From DASUNQ01 sp035536455 (GTDB lineage Bacteria; Acidobacteriota; Thermoanaerobaculia; Multivoradales; UBA5704): a stretch of 64,000 nt of DNA. The stretch is from positions 1 through 64,000 of the forward strand of contig DATLOC010000043.1 in assembly GCA_035536455.1 (NCBI GenBank), written 5' to 3'. Below, piece by piece: positions 1 to 10,294 of the stretch. A program made the position numbers and the translations under genes. The first letter of the stretch is position 1; each line of letters begins with the position of its first letter. The notes beneath the pieces were generated by a model. The model saw only the letters and a program-made list of their open reading frames with translations. It did no database searches and was not told the origin of the DNA.

Positions 1-2762
<2,762 letters not shown>

Positions 2763-2823
2763 CCGTCCCTCCGCGGCGCGTAGTTTTCCAGAGAGAAGGG
2801 TTCAGCGCTAGGTGCGGTAGGCA

Positions 2824-2852
2824 TTCACCTCTGCCGCCTGATCGGCTACACT
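2824..2852 (+). promoter_or_regulatory. Candidate sigma-70-type promoter for the DUF4160/DUF2442 pair
   Basis: TTCACC and TACACT are separated by 17 bases, each matching the consensus hexamers at four of six positions. The -10 is overlapped by an inverted repeat, CTCAGA at 2851-2856 and TCTGAG at 2863-2868, which could be an operator. The predicted leader would be about 90 bases. It lies in the short gap divergent from glgE. The evidence is only by eye. Confidence 0.28.
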
Positions 2853-2949
2853 CAGACGACTCTCTGAGACTCGGCATGAAGGCGCGAATAGATCCTCGCT
2901 AGCTCCTCGCCGGCAGGCACCCTGGTGAGGCGCGAGGAAAGGGGCTGCC

Positions 2950-3189
2950 ATGCCGACCATTCGGGCAGGCGCGGGTCCTTACCGATTCTTCTTCTACAGC
3001 TTCGACTGTCATGAACCCAGACACGTCCACGTTCAGCGCGAGAAGATGGTCTGCAAGTTTTGGCTCGAGCCTCTGGCACTTGCCAGCAACCACGGCTTCC
3101 CTCCTCACGAGCTGAATCGCATCCGCGAGCTGCTTCGGACGCGCTTGAGAACGATCATCGAGGCATGGGATGAGCACTGCGGTCGCTGA
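2950..3189 (+). CDS. DUF4160 domain-containing small protein
   Basis: 79 residues that match the DUF4160 pattern: an N-terminal MPTIRAGAGPYRFFFYS, the block CHEPRHVHVQRE and a C-terminal helix HELNRIRELLRTRLRTIIEAW. A GGGG-containing ribosome site lies just upstream. Its last 20 bases overlap the DUF2442 gene. DUF4160 and DUF2442 genes commonly occur as adjacent partners in bacteria and have been suspected of forming a toxin-antitoxin-like unit, but I know of no firmly established biochemical role. Base composition is a little less GC-rich than the flanking metabolic genes, compatible with a mobile two-gene module. Confidence 0.85.
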   Translation: MPTIRAGAGPYRFFFYSFDCHEPRHVHVQREKMVCKFWLEPLALASNHGFPPHELNRIRELLRTRLRTIIEAWDEHCGR

Positions 3190-3448
3190 ACCGAGGGTCC
3201 GGCAGGTGGAGGTCACGGACGACCTGATCACCGCATATCTCGTCGACGGCCGCATCATCAGCGTCCCGCTGGCCTGGTCTTGGCGCCTCTCCGAAGCGAC
3301 TCCCGCCCAGCGCGCAAACTACGAGCTGATCGGCGACGGCCGGGGAGTCCACTGGCCGGATGTCGACGAAGACCTCAGCGCCGAGGGGATGCTTCACGGC
3401 ACTCCCGCACCCCGACCGCGAGCCGCTGCGGCGCCTTCCGCTTCTTAG
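3170..3448 (+). CDS. DUF2442 domain-containing protein
   Basis: 92 residues. The core (about 8-75) has the DUF2442 pattern: a beta strand RQVEVTDDLITAYLVDGRIISVPL, then WSWRLSEATPAQRANYELIGDG and the terminal VHWPDVDEDLSAEGML. The Ala/Pro-rich last 18 residues are not part of the family. It starts inside the DUF4160 gene (20-base overlap), so the two are co-translated. Role unknown; partner-type arrangement with DUF4160. Repeat array 1 begins about 36 bases after its stop. Confidence 0.85.
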   Translation: MSTAVAEPRVRQVEVTDDLITAYLVDGRIISVPLAWSWRLSEATPAQRANYELIGDGRGVHWPDVDEDLSAEGMLHGTPAPRPRAAAAPSAS

Positions 3449-3483
3449 CCCGTCGGGCTCGGCGTGCAACCCGGTCCTCGCCC

Positions 3484-3770
3484 GGGGAAGGCTTCCCCCT
3501 TGAAAAGCCAAGCTTCTCTTCCGGAGGGGGAAGCTTCCCTCTTGAAAGGCGAAGCTTCCCCTTCGGATAGCGAAGCTTCCCCTTTGAAAGGTGAAGCTTC
3601 CCTTTTGGATAGCTAAGCTTCCCTCTTGAAAGGTGAAGCTTCCCCTTCGGGTAGCGAAGCTTCCCTCTTGAAAAGCTAAGCTTCCCTCTTGAATGGGGAA
3701 GCTTCCCTTTTGAAAATCTAAGCCTCCCTTTCGGCCGGGGAAGCTTCCCTCTCGAATGGCGGGGCCTCCC
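3484..3770. repeat. Tandem 21-bp palindromic repeat array 1 (AAGCTT-core)
   Basis: Fills most of the 398-base gap between the DUF2442 gene and the next gene. AAGCTT or a close variant recurs at 3510, 3531, 3552, 3573, 3594, 3615, 3636, 3657, 3678, 3699, 3720, 3741 and 3762, exactly 21 bases apart, with one earlier copy (AAGGCTT) at 3488. The core extends to a GGGGAAGCTTCCC-like palindrome in some units. The intervening part alternates between TTGAAAGG-type and TTCGG(A/G)TAGC-type for the first seven complete units, so there is a 42-bp higher-order period. It is AT-richer than its surroundings. TAA and TAG occur in the plus strand, and I see no convincing gene in it. Confidence 0.95.
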
Positions 3771-3846
3771 CGCCGTCCCTCCGTCCCGCCTGCCGCGGTA
3801 GCATCCGCTCGCTTCGAAGGCCGCGTACATGCTCCCGGAGGTCCGC

Positions 3847-4697
3847 ATGCCCGACCTGTGGGAGCCGCTGGTCCGCATCGACACCGCGCGGTGGGTCGCC
3901 GCGCGGCAGCAGCTTCATGCGGCGGCGCAGGCGGCATCGGCGCCGGGGAAGCAGCTCCTCCCCCACCAGCCGGACTTCAGCGAGCAGAGCTTCCGCTGGG
4001 ACGAAGAGGCGCGGGCGCTGGCGCAGGGGGCGATCGCCGGGCCGCGGCCGGTGCGCTCGGCGCTCCGGCCCGACCCGCCGGCGCTCCTCCTGCTCGACGG
4101 CGATAGCGCCGCGGCCGTGCGCGAGCTGCCGCTCGACGACTTGACTCTCGAAGACGCCTTCGGCTGGCTGGAGACCGAGCTCGGCGCGCTCCTCGGCCGC
4201 CCCGTGACGCTCGACCGGCCGGCCGAGCCGCCGCCGCCGGCCGGCGCGAACGGTCGCTTCTCAACCGCCGACGCCGAGGCCTTCGGCGCCCTCGCCGCCT
4301 GGTTCGCCGGCGGCCACCGGCTGCTCGCCGCCGTCGCGGCCTGCCACCCGGGGGCCGCGCCGGTGCGCTGCTGGCCGCACCACTTCGACATCGCCACCCT
4401 GCTGCCCTCGACGAAGGCGGCGATCCGGAAACCGCGCGCTCGATCGGCGTGGGGCTGCAGCCGGGGGACGGCGCGCGGCCGGAGCCCTACCTCTACGTCA
4501 CCCCCTGGCCCTACCCGGACGCCGCGCGCCTGCCGCCGCTCGCCGTGGGCTGCTGGCACATCGAGGGCTGGACGGGCGCGGTGCTGGAGGCGGAGGCTCT
4601 CCTCGCCGAGGGCATGGCGGCGGAGCAGGCGCGCCGGGCCGAGCGCTTCCTCGACGGGGCGGTCGCCGCCTGCCGGGAGCTGCTGGAACGGGACTGA
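3847..4697 (+). pseudogene. Conserved hypothetical protein interrupted by a 1-base frameshift
   Basis: Starts at ATG 3847 after a GGAGG site (3837-3841), reading MPDLWEPLVRIDTARWVAAR. The first frame is coherent to HHFDIATLLP near 4405, then becomes Arg/Ser-rich nonsense. Reading one base back restores DEGGDPETARSIGVGLQPGD and EPYLYVTPWPYPDAARLPPL, and this frame stops at 4697. One missing C in the CCC run at 4405-4407 explains it. The joined product would be about 283 residues, soluble, with no recognised catalytic motif. It could be a real disruption or a base-calling error in a C run. Seventeen bases separate it from the Rieske-flavodoxin gene. Confidence 0.72.
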
Positions 4698-4715
4698 GAC
4701 CCTGGAGGAGGAACG

Positions 4716-5873
4716 ATGGCCGACGAACGCTGGGTCGAGCTGGGAGACGTCGAGGAGCTCAAGCACCCGCCCTTGCGGCAGGTCACGATCGGCCGCACCC
4801 GCATCGCGCTTTCCTGGCGGGACGGCCGCTTCGGCGCCGTCTCCGGCGCCTGCAACCACGTCGGCGGGCCGCTCGGCGAGGGCACGCTCGACGGCGACTA
4901 CGTCGTCTGCCCCTGGCACCACTGGAAGTTCCACCGCGCGACCGGCGAGGGGGAGCCCGGCTTCGAGGCCGACCGCGTGCCGCGCTACGAGCTGCGCGAG
5001 GAGGGCGGGAAGCTCCTCGTCAACCTCGCGCCGGCGACCCGGCGCAACAAGCTGCCGCACGCGCCGCACCCGCTCACCCGGCCGCTCGAGCGGGCGCCGG
5101 GGCCGGTGCGGCTGCTCGGGATCTCGACGACGGCGATGGACAACGCGTACCCGCGCTACTCGACCTCGGACGCCCTCCTCGACAGCGCCCTGGCGGCCGC
5201 CGGCGAGCACGGCGCCGAGACCAGGCTCGTGCGCCTGCGCGACCTCCGCTTCCGCGCCTGCGAGGGCTACTACTCGAAGGCCGCCCACGCCTGCACCTGG
5301 CCCTGCTCGATCACCGAGATGGATCCGCAGGACCAGATGGACGCGATCTACGAGGGGATGGTCCACTGGGGGGACGTGCTCCTGCTCTCGACGCCGATCC
5401 GCTGGGGGTCGGCCAGCTCCCTCTTCTTCAAGATGGCCGAGCGCCTCAACTGCGTGCAGAACCAGGTGACGATCGGCAACCGCGTCCTGCTGCGCAACAA
5501 GGTGGCGGCGTTCATCATTACCGGCGGCCAGGACAACATCCAGTCGGTGGCCGGGCACCTCCTCGGGTTCTTCGGCGAGCTGGGGTACCTCTTCCCGCAG
5601 TTCCCTTACGTCGCCCACAGCCGCGGCTGGTCGGCCGAGGACATGGAGCGCAACGTCGCCTACGTGCAGCAGAGCCGGGCGCTCCACGAGGGGGCGGCGG
5701 CCCTCGCCCGCCGCGCGGTGGACATGGCGGGCCTGCTCCTCGCCGCCCACGCCGCCGAGGCGCCGCGGGTCGAGCGCGCCGGCCGCAAGGGGTGCCCGCC
5801 GACGATGCACGAGTCCCCGGCCAAGGCCGCGGCGGAGAGCGAAGCGGCCGCCGCCGCGCCCTCCCCTAGCTGA
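4716..5873 (+). CDS. Rieske [2Fe-2S] ferredoxin fused to an NADPH-dependent FMN reductase-like flavodoxin domain
   Basis: 385 residues, start ATG after GGAGGA. Residues 5-105 are a Rieske domain with both ligand pairs, Cys46-x-His48 (CNHVGGPLGEG) and Cys65-x2-His68 (CPWHHW). From about 113 a flavodoxin fold begins (VRLLGISTTAMDNAYPRYST), with STPIRWGSASSLFFKMAERL and FIITGGQDNIQSVAGHLLGF as the FMN-binding loops of the NADPH-dependent FMN reductase family. The Ala-rich tail after about 350 looks unstructured. The combination suggests one-electron transfer between an Fe-S cluster and flavin in the cytoplasm; the substrate is unknown. Confidence 0.85.
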   Translation: MADERWVELGDVEELKHPPLRQVTIGRTRIALSWRDGRFGAVSGACNHVGGPLGEGTLDGDYVVCPWHHWKFHRATGEGEPGFEADRVPRYELREEGGKLLVNLAPATRRNKLPHAPHPLTRPLERAPGPVRLLGISTTAMDNAYPRYSTSDALLDSALAAAGEHGAETRLVRLRDLRFRACEGYYSKAAHACTWPCSITEMDPQDQMDAIYEGMVHWGDVLLLSTPIRWGSASSLFFKMAERLNCVQNQVTIGNRVLLRNKVAAFIITGGQDNIQSVAGHLLGFFGELGYLFPQFPYVAHSRGWSAEDMERNVAYVQQSRALHEGAAALARRAVDMAGLLLAAHAAEAPRVERAGRKGCPPTMHESPAKAAAESEAAAAAPSPS

Positions 5874-5973
5874 ACCCGGGCGGGCGTCCTTCGGGACTTA
5901 CCGGCTGTCGCCGCAGATTTCCCCGCCCCGGCTGTTACGAAACGGCCGTCTGCTGCGTAGTAAGGACGAGAGG

Positions 5974-6234
5974 ATGCGCACCTCCCCCGACGCCCCCCGT
6001 AAGCGGCGCCCCCGGCGCCGGGCCGCCCCCCGCCCCGAAGTCGTGGCGGAGGTGGCGCGGGAGTGTCTGCGCCGCGAGCGCGAGCGCGCCGCCGCGCCCG
6101 ACCCCTCCCCCGTCCCGGCGGTGCCGCGCGCCACTCGCGAGCCCTGGAGCCGGCGGAAGCGCCCCACCGGCTCGGCGCCGACGATCGAGCTGATCCGATC
6201 GCTCGCCCGCGGCGAGCGCACCCGCCAGCAGTGA
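5974..6234 (+). CDS. Small basic hypothetical protein
   Basis: 86 residues, very Arg-rich (RKRRPRRR at 9-16, then RPEVVAEVARECLRRERERA). It has a purine-rich ribosome site (AGGACGAGAGG) directly upstream, and its stop overlaps the GTG start of the membrane protein that follows (GTGA, 6231-6234), which supports translation. It could bind nucleic acid or acidic partners; no family is recognised. GC-rich DNA yields many spurious Arg-rich frames, so this is only moderately supported. Confidence 0.5.
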   Translation: MRTSPDAPRKRRPRRRAAPRPEVVAEVARECLRRERERAAAPDPSPVPAVPRATREPWSRRKRPTGSAPTIELIRSLARGERTRQQ

Positions 6235-7766
6235 CGGCGGCGGCCCCCCGCGCCGCGGGGCGCCGTCTCGAGCCGGCCTTCTTCGCCCTCTTCGTCCTGC
6301 TCTACCTGCTGCCGCTCTGGGCGGTCGAGCGGGTGCCCACCAACGACGGCCCGAGCCACCTCTACAACGCCTGGCTGCTGCGCGAGCTGGCCTGGGGGGA
6401 CCCCCACCCGGCCCTCGACGCCGCCTACGACGTCCGCGCCGAGCCGATCCCCAACTGGCTCGGCCACGCCGCGCTCGCCCTGCTGATGAGCGTCGTTCCG
6501 CCGGCGGCCGCCGAGAAGCTCCTCCTCTCGGCCTGCATCGTCCTCTTCCTCCTCGCCCTCCGCTACCTCGCCGCCAGCGTCGAGCCCGAGGCCCGCCGCT
6601 GGGCCTGGCTCGGCTTCCCACTGGCCTACAACTTCCTCTTCCAGGTCGGCTTCACCAACTACTGCTTCGGCCTCGGGCTGGCGATGCTGGCGGTCGGGGT
6701 CTGGTGGCGGCGGCGCGAGCGGCCGGGGCCCGCCACGGCGCTCCTGCTCAACCTGCTCCTCCTCCTGGCGTACTTCGCCCACGTCCTCGCCCTCGCCCTG
6801 GCGCTCGGGGCGATCGGGGTGCTCTGGCTGGTGACGCTGCGCCGCGCCGGCTGGCGCCGGCACCTCTTACACCTGGCGATCCTGGCGCCGCAGGCGCTCC
6901 TCCCCCTCTGGTTCCTGGTCACGCGCTCGCTGGCGCCGGCCGGCCGGGAGTGGGCCGGCGAGCAGCTCTGGGGGTACCTCCTGGGGCTCGAGGTGCTCTG
7001 GACCTTCGACCGCGGCCAGCTGCCGCTGGGCCGGGCGCTCGCCCTGCTCTGGGGCGGGCTGGCGCTCGCCACGCTCCTGCGCGAGAACGTGGATTGGGCG
7101 CGGCGGCGGCCCCGCGCCCGCCCCGCGGACGCGTTCCTCCTCCCCGCCGTCCTGGCGGTCGCCCTCTACGCCTGGGCGCCGCCGGGGCTCGCCGGCGGCA
7201 TCCTCGTCAAGCCGCGGCTGAGCCTCGTCCCCTACCTCTTCCTGGTTCCCTGGTTCTCGCCGCGGCTGGGACGGTGGCTCGAGCGCCTGGCGGTGCCGGC
7301 CTTCGTCCTCCTCGCCGCCGGCGTCCTGGTCTACCAGCTCCGCTGGTACCGCCGCCTCGACGGCGAGATGCGGGCCTTCCTCCGCCCGCTCGCCGCGGTG
7401 CCGCGGCACGCGCGCTTCGTGCCGCTGCTCTTCCAGCGCCGCCGGCCGGAGGCGCGGGTGGCCCCCCTTTACCACGCCGCCGCGTACGCCGCGCTCGAGC
7501 GCGAGCTGGTCGACTGGGGCAACTACGAAGCCGGCACCGACCACTTCCCCGTCCGCTTCGCCCCCGGCCTGCCGCGGCCGGACATCTGGACCCTGGAGAC
7601 CCGGCCGATCGGCTACCGCGTCGGCGTCCACCGCGACCGCGTGGACGCCGTCTACGCCTGGCACCTCCCCGCCGGCAGCGCCGTCGCGCGGCGCCTCCGG
7701 CGCGACTACGACCTGGTGCGGGAGGAGGGCCCAGGGCGGGTCTACCTGCGGAAGGGGCTAAGATAG
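6231..7766 (+). CDS. Polytopic membrane protein, glycosyltransferase-like (GT-C type)
   Basis: 511 residues from GTG 6231. After a short basic tail there is a first membrane helix (FFALFVLLYLLPLWAV), then a loop with VPTNDGPSHLYNAWLLREL resembling the acidic first loop of GT-C glycosyltransferases. About nine further hydrophobic segments follow up to residue 380. The C-terminal soluble part (about 390-511) contains RARFVPLLFQRR-like and YRVGVHRDRVDAVYAWHLP stretches. It probably transfers sugar from a polyprenyl carrier at the inner membrane, which is an inference from topology and the DG motif. It is translationally coupled to the small basic protein and lies just upstream of the gspA-like gene. 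Confidence 0.7.
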   Translation: MTAAAPRAAGRRLEPAFFALFVLLYLLPLWAVERVPTNDGPSHLYNAWLLRELAWGDPHPALDAAYDVRAEPIPNWLGHAALALLMSVVPPAAAEKLLLSACIVLFLLALRYLAASVEPEARRWAWLGFPLAYNFLFQVGFTNYCFGLGLAMLAVGVWWRRRERPGPATALLLNLLLLLAYFAHVLALALALGAIGVLWLVTLRRAGWRRHLLHLAILAPQALLPLWFLVTRSLAPAGREWAGEQLWGYLLGLEVLWTFDRGQLPLGRALALLWGGLALATLLRENVDWARRRPRARPADAFLLPAVLAVALYAWAPPGLAGGILVKPRLSLVPYLFLVPWFSPRLGRWLERLAVPAFVLLAAGVLVYQLRWYRRLDGEMRAFLRPLAAVPRHARFVPLLFQRRRPEARVAPLYHAAAYAALERELVDWGNYEAGTDHFPVRFAPGLPRPDIWTLETRPIGYRVGVHRDRVDAVYAWHLPAGSAVARRLRRDYDLVREEGPGRVYLRKGLR

Positions 7767-7794
7767 GCGCCTCGCCGCGCCGCCGGTCCCGCCG

Positions 7795-8604
7795 ATGTAC
7801 GACCACTTCTACGGCTTCCACCAGCCCCCCTTCAACCTGACGCCCGACCCGCGCTTCCTCTTCTACAGCGAGCGCCACCGGGAGGCCTTCCATCACGTCC
7901 TCTTCGGCATCCAGGAGCGGAAGGGGTTCATCCAGCTCACCGGCGAGGTGGGGGCGGGCAAGACGACGATCTGCCGCGCCCTGCTCGAGGAGCTGGGCCC
8001 CGGCTACAAGACGGCGCTGATCTTGAATCCCTGCCTGACCAGCTCGCAGCTCCTGCGGGCGATCCTGACCGAGCTCGGCATGACGGCCGGGCGGGTGGAC
8101 CGGGCGACGGGCCTCGAGATGCTCAACCGCTTCCTTCTCGAACAGGTGGCCGCCGGCCACGACGTCGTGCTGCTGATCGACGAGGCGCAGGACCTCGAGC
8201 CCGAGCTGCTCGAGCAGGTGCGGCTGCTCTCGAACCTCGAAACCGACCAGCGCAAGCTCCTGCAGATCGTCCTCGTCGGCCAGCCCGAGCTGCGCGACCG
8301 CCTCGAGGAGCGGGGGCTGCGCCAGCTCCGGCAGCGGATCACCGTCCGCTACCACCTGACCCCGCTGTCGCGCGGCGAGACCGAGCAGTACATCCGCCAC
8401 CGGCTGCTGGTGGCCGGCGGCAACGGCCGCCCGACCTTCGACCGCTGGGCGCTGCGCGGCGTCTGGCGCTACTCCCGCGGCGTGCCGCGGCTGATCAACG
8501 CCGTCTGCGACAAGGCCCTGCTCTGCGGCTTCGTCGCCGGGACCGACCACCTCACGGGCAAGCACGTGCGGCGGGCGGTGCGCGAGCTGGAGGGGAAGCT
8601 GTGA
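7795..8604 (+). CDS. ExeA/GspA-family AAA ATPase
   Basis: 269 residues with the family's N-terminus MYDHFYGFHQPPFNLTPDPR. Walker A is GEVGAGKTT (about 50-58), Walker B is VVLLIDEAQ (124-132), followed by LLSNLETDQRKLLQIVLVGQ and a sensor/arginine region around RQRITVRYHL. In type II secretion the ExeA/GspA ATPase acts with GspB to help the secretin cross the peptidoglycan; relatives occur in exosortase/EPS loci. There is no peptidoglycan-binding extension, so it resembles the short cytoplasmic form. A GspB-like gene follows after ten bases, giving a GspA-GspB pair. Confidence 0.88.
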   Translation: MYDHFYGFHQPPFNLTPDPRFLFYSERHREAFHHVLFGIQERKGFIQLTGEVGAGKTTICRALLEELGPGYKTALILNPCLTSSQLLRAILTELGMTAGRVDRATGLEMLNRFLLEQVAAGHDVVLLIDEAQDLEPELLEQVRLLSNLETDQRKLLQIVLVGQPELRDRLEERGLRQLRQRITVRYHLTPLSRGETEQYIRHRLLVAGGNGRPTFDRWALRGVWRYSRGVPRLINAVCDKALLCGFVAGTDHLTGKHVRRAVRELEGKL

Positions 8605-8614
8605 GGGAGCGGCG

Positions 8615-9346
8615 ATGAGCCTGATCGACGAGGCCCTGAAGCGCGCCCGCGAGCAGGCGGAGCGGGAGAACGCGGCGCAGCGCAGCGCCGCCAGCCGCTG
8701 GGTGCCGGCCTACCCGCTGCAGCGCCGCCGCTCGCGCGGCCTGATGTGGGCCGGGCTGGCCGCCGCCTGCCTCCTCCTCGGCGTCGGCGCCGGCCTCCTC
8801 GCCTCCCGCTTCTCCGGCGGCGGCGAGGAGCTAGCGGGGGGCATCGAGCTGCCGGGCGGGACGGTCGAGGAGGGCGGCGAGGGCGGCCTGCCGACGGCGG
8901 CGGGGGCCGTGCTCATGGAAGACACGACCGGGACGACCGACCTCTCGACCGACCTCCCCTTCCCGCTGCCGGTGACCGGGCTGCCCGAGGACGAGGGGCT
9001 GGAGCCGCGCCTCCTGCCCGAGCCGGTGCCCGAGCCGGTGCCGCCGCCCGCCCCGCCGGGGCTCGAGCCGGTGCCGCCGCCCCAGGCCCAGCCCGTCGAG
9101 CCCCCGGCCCCCAGCGGCGCCGCCGCGGACGGCGCCGAGACCCACGTCCGCCGCGCCCCGCTGCCGGGGGGCGGCTGGATCCAGCTCGGCGGCATCGCCT
9201 TCTCGGCCGACCAGCCGGTCGCCCTGCTCAACGGCCGCGTGGTGAGTGTCGGGGAGGTGGTCGAGGGCTTCACCGTGATCTCGATCGCGCCCCGGCGGGT
9301 CGAGCTGCGCGGCCACGGCACCACCCTCGTCCTGACCCTCGATTAG
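8615..9346 (+). CDS. GspB-like general secretion protein
   Basis: 243 residues. The N-terminus MSLIDEALKRAREQAERENA is the short cytoplasmic helix usual in GspB/ExeB-like proteins. One membrane helix follows at about 43-63. A long Pro/Glu-rich periplasmic linker (about 70-175, with PEPVPEPVPPP repeats) leads to a compact C-terminal domain, WIQLGGIAFSADQPVALLNG then GFTVISIAPRRVELRGHG, matching the GspB C-terminal beta domain. It lies directly behind the GspA-like ATPase, its expected partner. The linker length would suit spanning the periplasm toward peptidoglycan or a secretin. Confidence 0.85.
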   Translation: MSLIDEALKRAREQAERENAAQRSAASRWVPAYPLQRRRSRGLMWAGLAAACLLLGVGAGLLASRFSGGGEELAGGIELPGGTVEEGGEGGLPTAAGAVLMEDTTGTTDLSTDLPFPLPVTGLPEDEGLEPRLLPEPVPEPVPPPAPPGLEPVPPPQAQPVEPPAPSGAAADGAETHVRRAPLPGGGWIQLGGIAFSADQPVALLNGRVVSVGEVVEGFTVISIAPRRVELRGHGTTLVLTLD

Positions 9347-9411
9347 CCGGCCCGGAATGACCGGGGGCCGAGGCCTGTTCTGTGGGGGGAACCGGCCCCC
9401 TCTCTCCCTTT

Positions 9412-10239
9412 ATGGTCTGCCCTCACCGCCAGCGCTTCGAGGCGCTCGTGGTGCGTCCGGAGCGCGAGATCGACCTCGGCGAGGCGGCGCTGCTGATCGC
9501 CGCCGAGGGCTGCCCGGGGCTCGACGTCGACGGCTGGCTGGCCCGCCTCGACGCGCTGGCCGCGGACCTCCGGCCGCGCCTCGAAGGCGTGACCTGCGAC
9601 TTTCAGCGCCTCGCCGCGCTCCTCGACTTCGTCTACGGCGACCTCGGCCTGCGCGGCAACGACACCGAGTACTACGACCCCCGCAACAGCTTCCTGAACG
9701 AGGTGCTCGAGCGGCGGCTCGGGATCCCGCTCTCGCTCGCCGTCGTCTGCATGGAGATCGGCCGGCGGGTGGGCGTGCCGCTCGTCGGCGTCGGCTTCCC
9801 GGGCCACTTCCTCCTCCGCCACGCCCGCCACCCCCAGATCCTCCTCGACCCCTTCGACGCCGGCCGCTTCCTGACCGCCGACGACTGCGCCGAGCTGCTG
9901 GCGCGGGTGAGCGGCGGCGCCGTACCCTTCCACCCACGGCTGCTGCGGCCGCTCTCGACGCGCCAGATCCTGCTGCGCATGCTCTGCAACCTGCGCGGCA
10001 TCTACGCCATCCGCTGCGCCGCGGCGCCGCTGCTGGCGGTGCTCGACCGCATCCTCCTGCTCGCCCCCGCCGACGCCGAGCCCCGCCGCGAGCGCGGCCT
10101 GGTGCGCCTCCACGCCGGCGACTTCTGCGGCGCCGTCGAAGACCTCGAGCTGTACCTCGCCACCGCCTCCGAAGTCCCCGACGCCCGCGGCCTCACCGAG
10201 CTGGTCGTCGAGGCGCGGCGGCTGCTGGCCGTCAACTAG
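9412..10239 (+). CDS. SirB1-like transglutaminase-fold protein with C-terminal TPR-like helices
   Basis: 275 residues from ATG 9412; an earlier GTG at 9382 adds ten residues of low-complexity sequence and is less likely. Diagnostic blocks are YYDPRNSFLNEVLERRLGIP, LSLAVVCMEIGRRVGVPL and VGVGFPGHFLLR, shared with the SirB1/transglutaminase-like family. They are followed by LLRMLCNLRGIYAIRC and a TPR-like repeat (ERGLVRLHAGDFCGAVEDLE). The molecular function of SirB1-like proteins is poorly defined. It stands alone on the plus strand between gspB and a hypothetical gene. Confidence 0.85.
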   Translation: MVCPHRQRFEALVVRPEREIDLGEAALLIAAEGCPGLDVDGWLARLDALAADLRPRLEGVTCDFQRLAALLDFVYGDLGLRGNDTEYYDPRNSFLNEVLERRLGIPLSLAVVCMEIGRRVGVPLVGVGFPGHFLLRHARHPQILLDPFDAGRFLTADDCAELLARVSGGAVPFHPRLLRPLSTRQILLRMLCNLRGIYAIRCAAAPLLAVLDRILLLAPADAEPRRERGLVRLHAGDFCGAVEDLELYLATASEVPDARGLTELVVEARRLLAVN

Positions 10240-10294
10240 AGGCGCGCTCCCCAGCGCCGACCGCCTGCGGGTCGAGGCGGGCAAGACGGCGGAC

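Noticed and set aside
3484..3770. Possible CRISPR array
   Set aside because: Repeats are contiguous 21-bp units without unique spacers of uniform length, and no cas genes are near.
3155..3937. Minus-strand repetitive protein from array 1 (GSF-type heptapeptides)
   Set aside because: No ribosome site or conserved flanking domain; the frame overlaps real plus-strand genes at both ends, and array phase rather than reading frame appears conserved.
5886..5897. GTCC-TTCG-GGAC hairpin after the Rieske-flavodoxin gene
   Set aside because: Only a four-pair stem and no T run, so not called a terminator.
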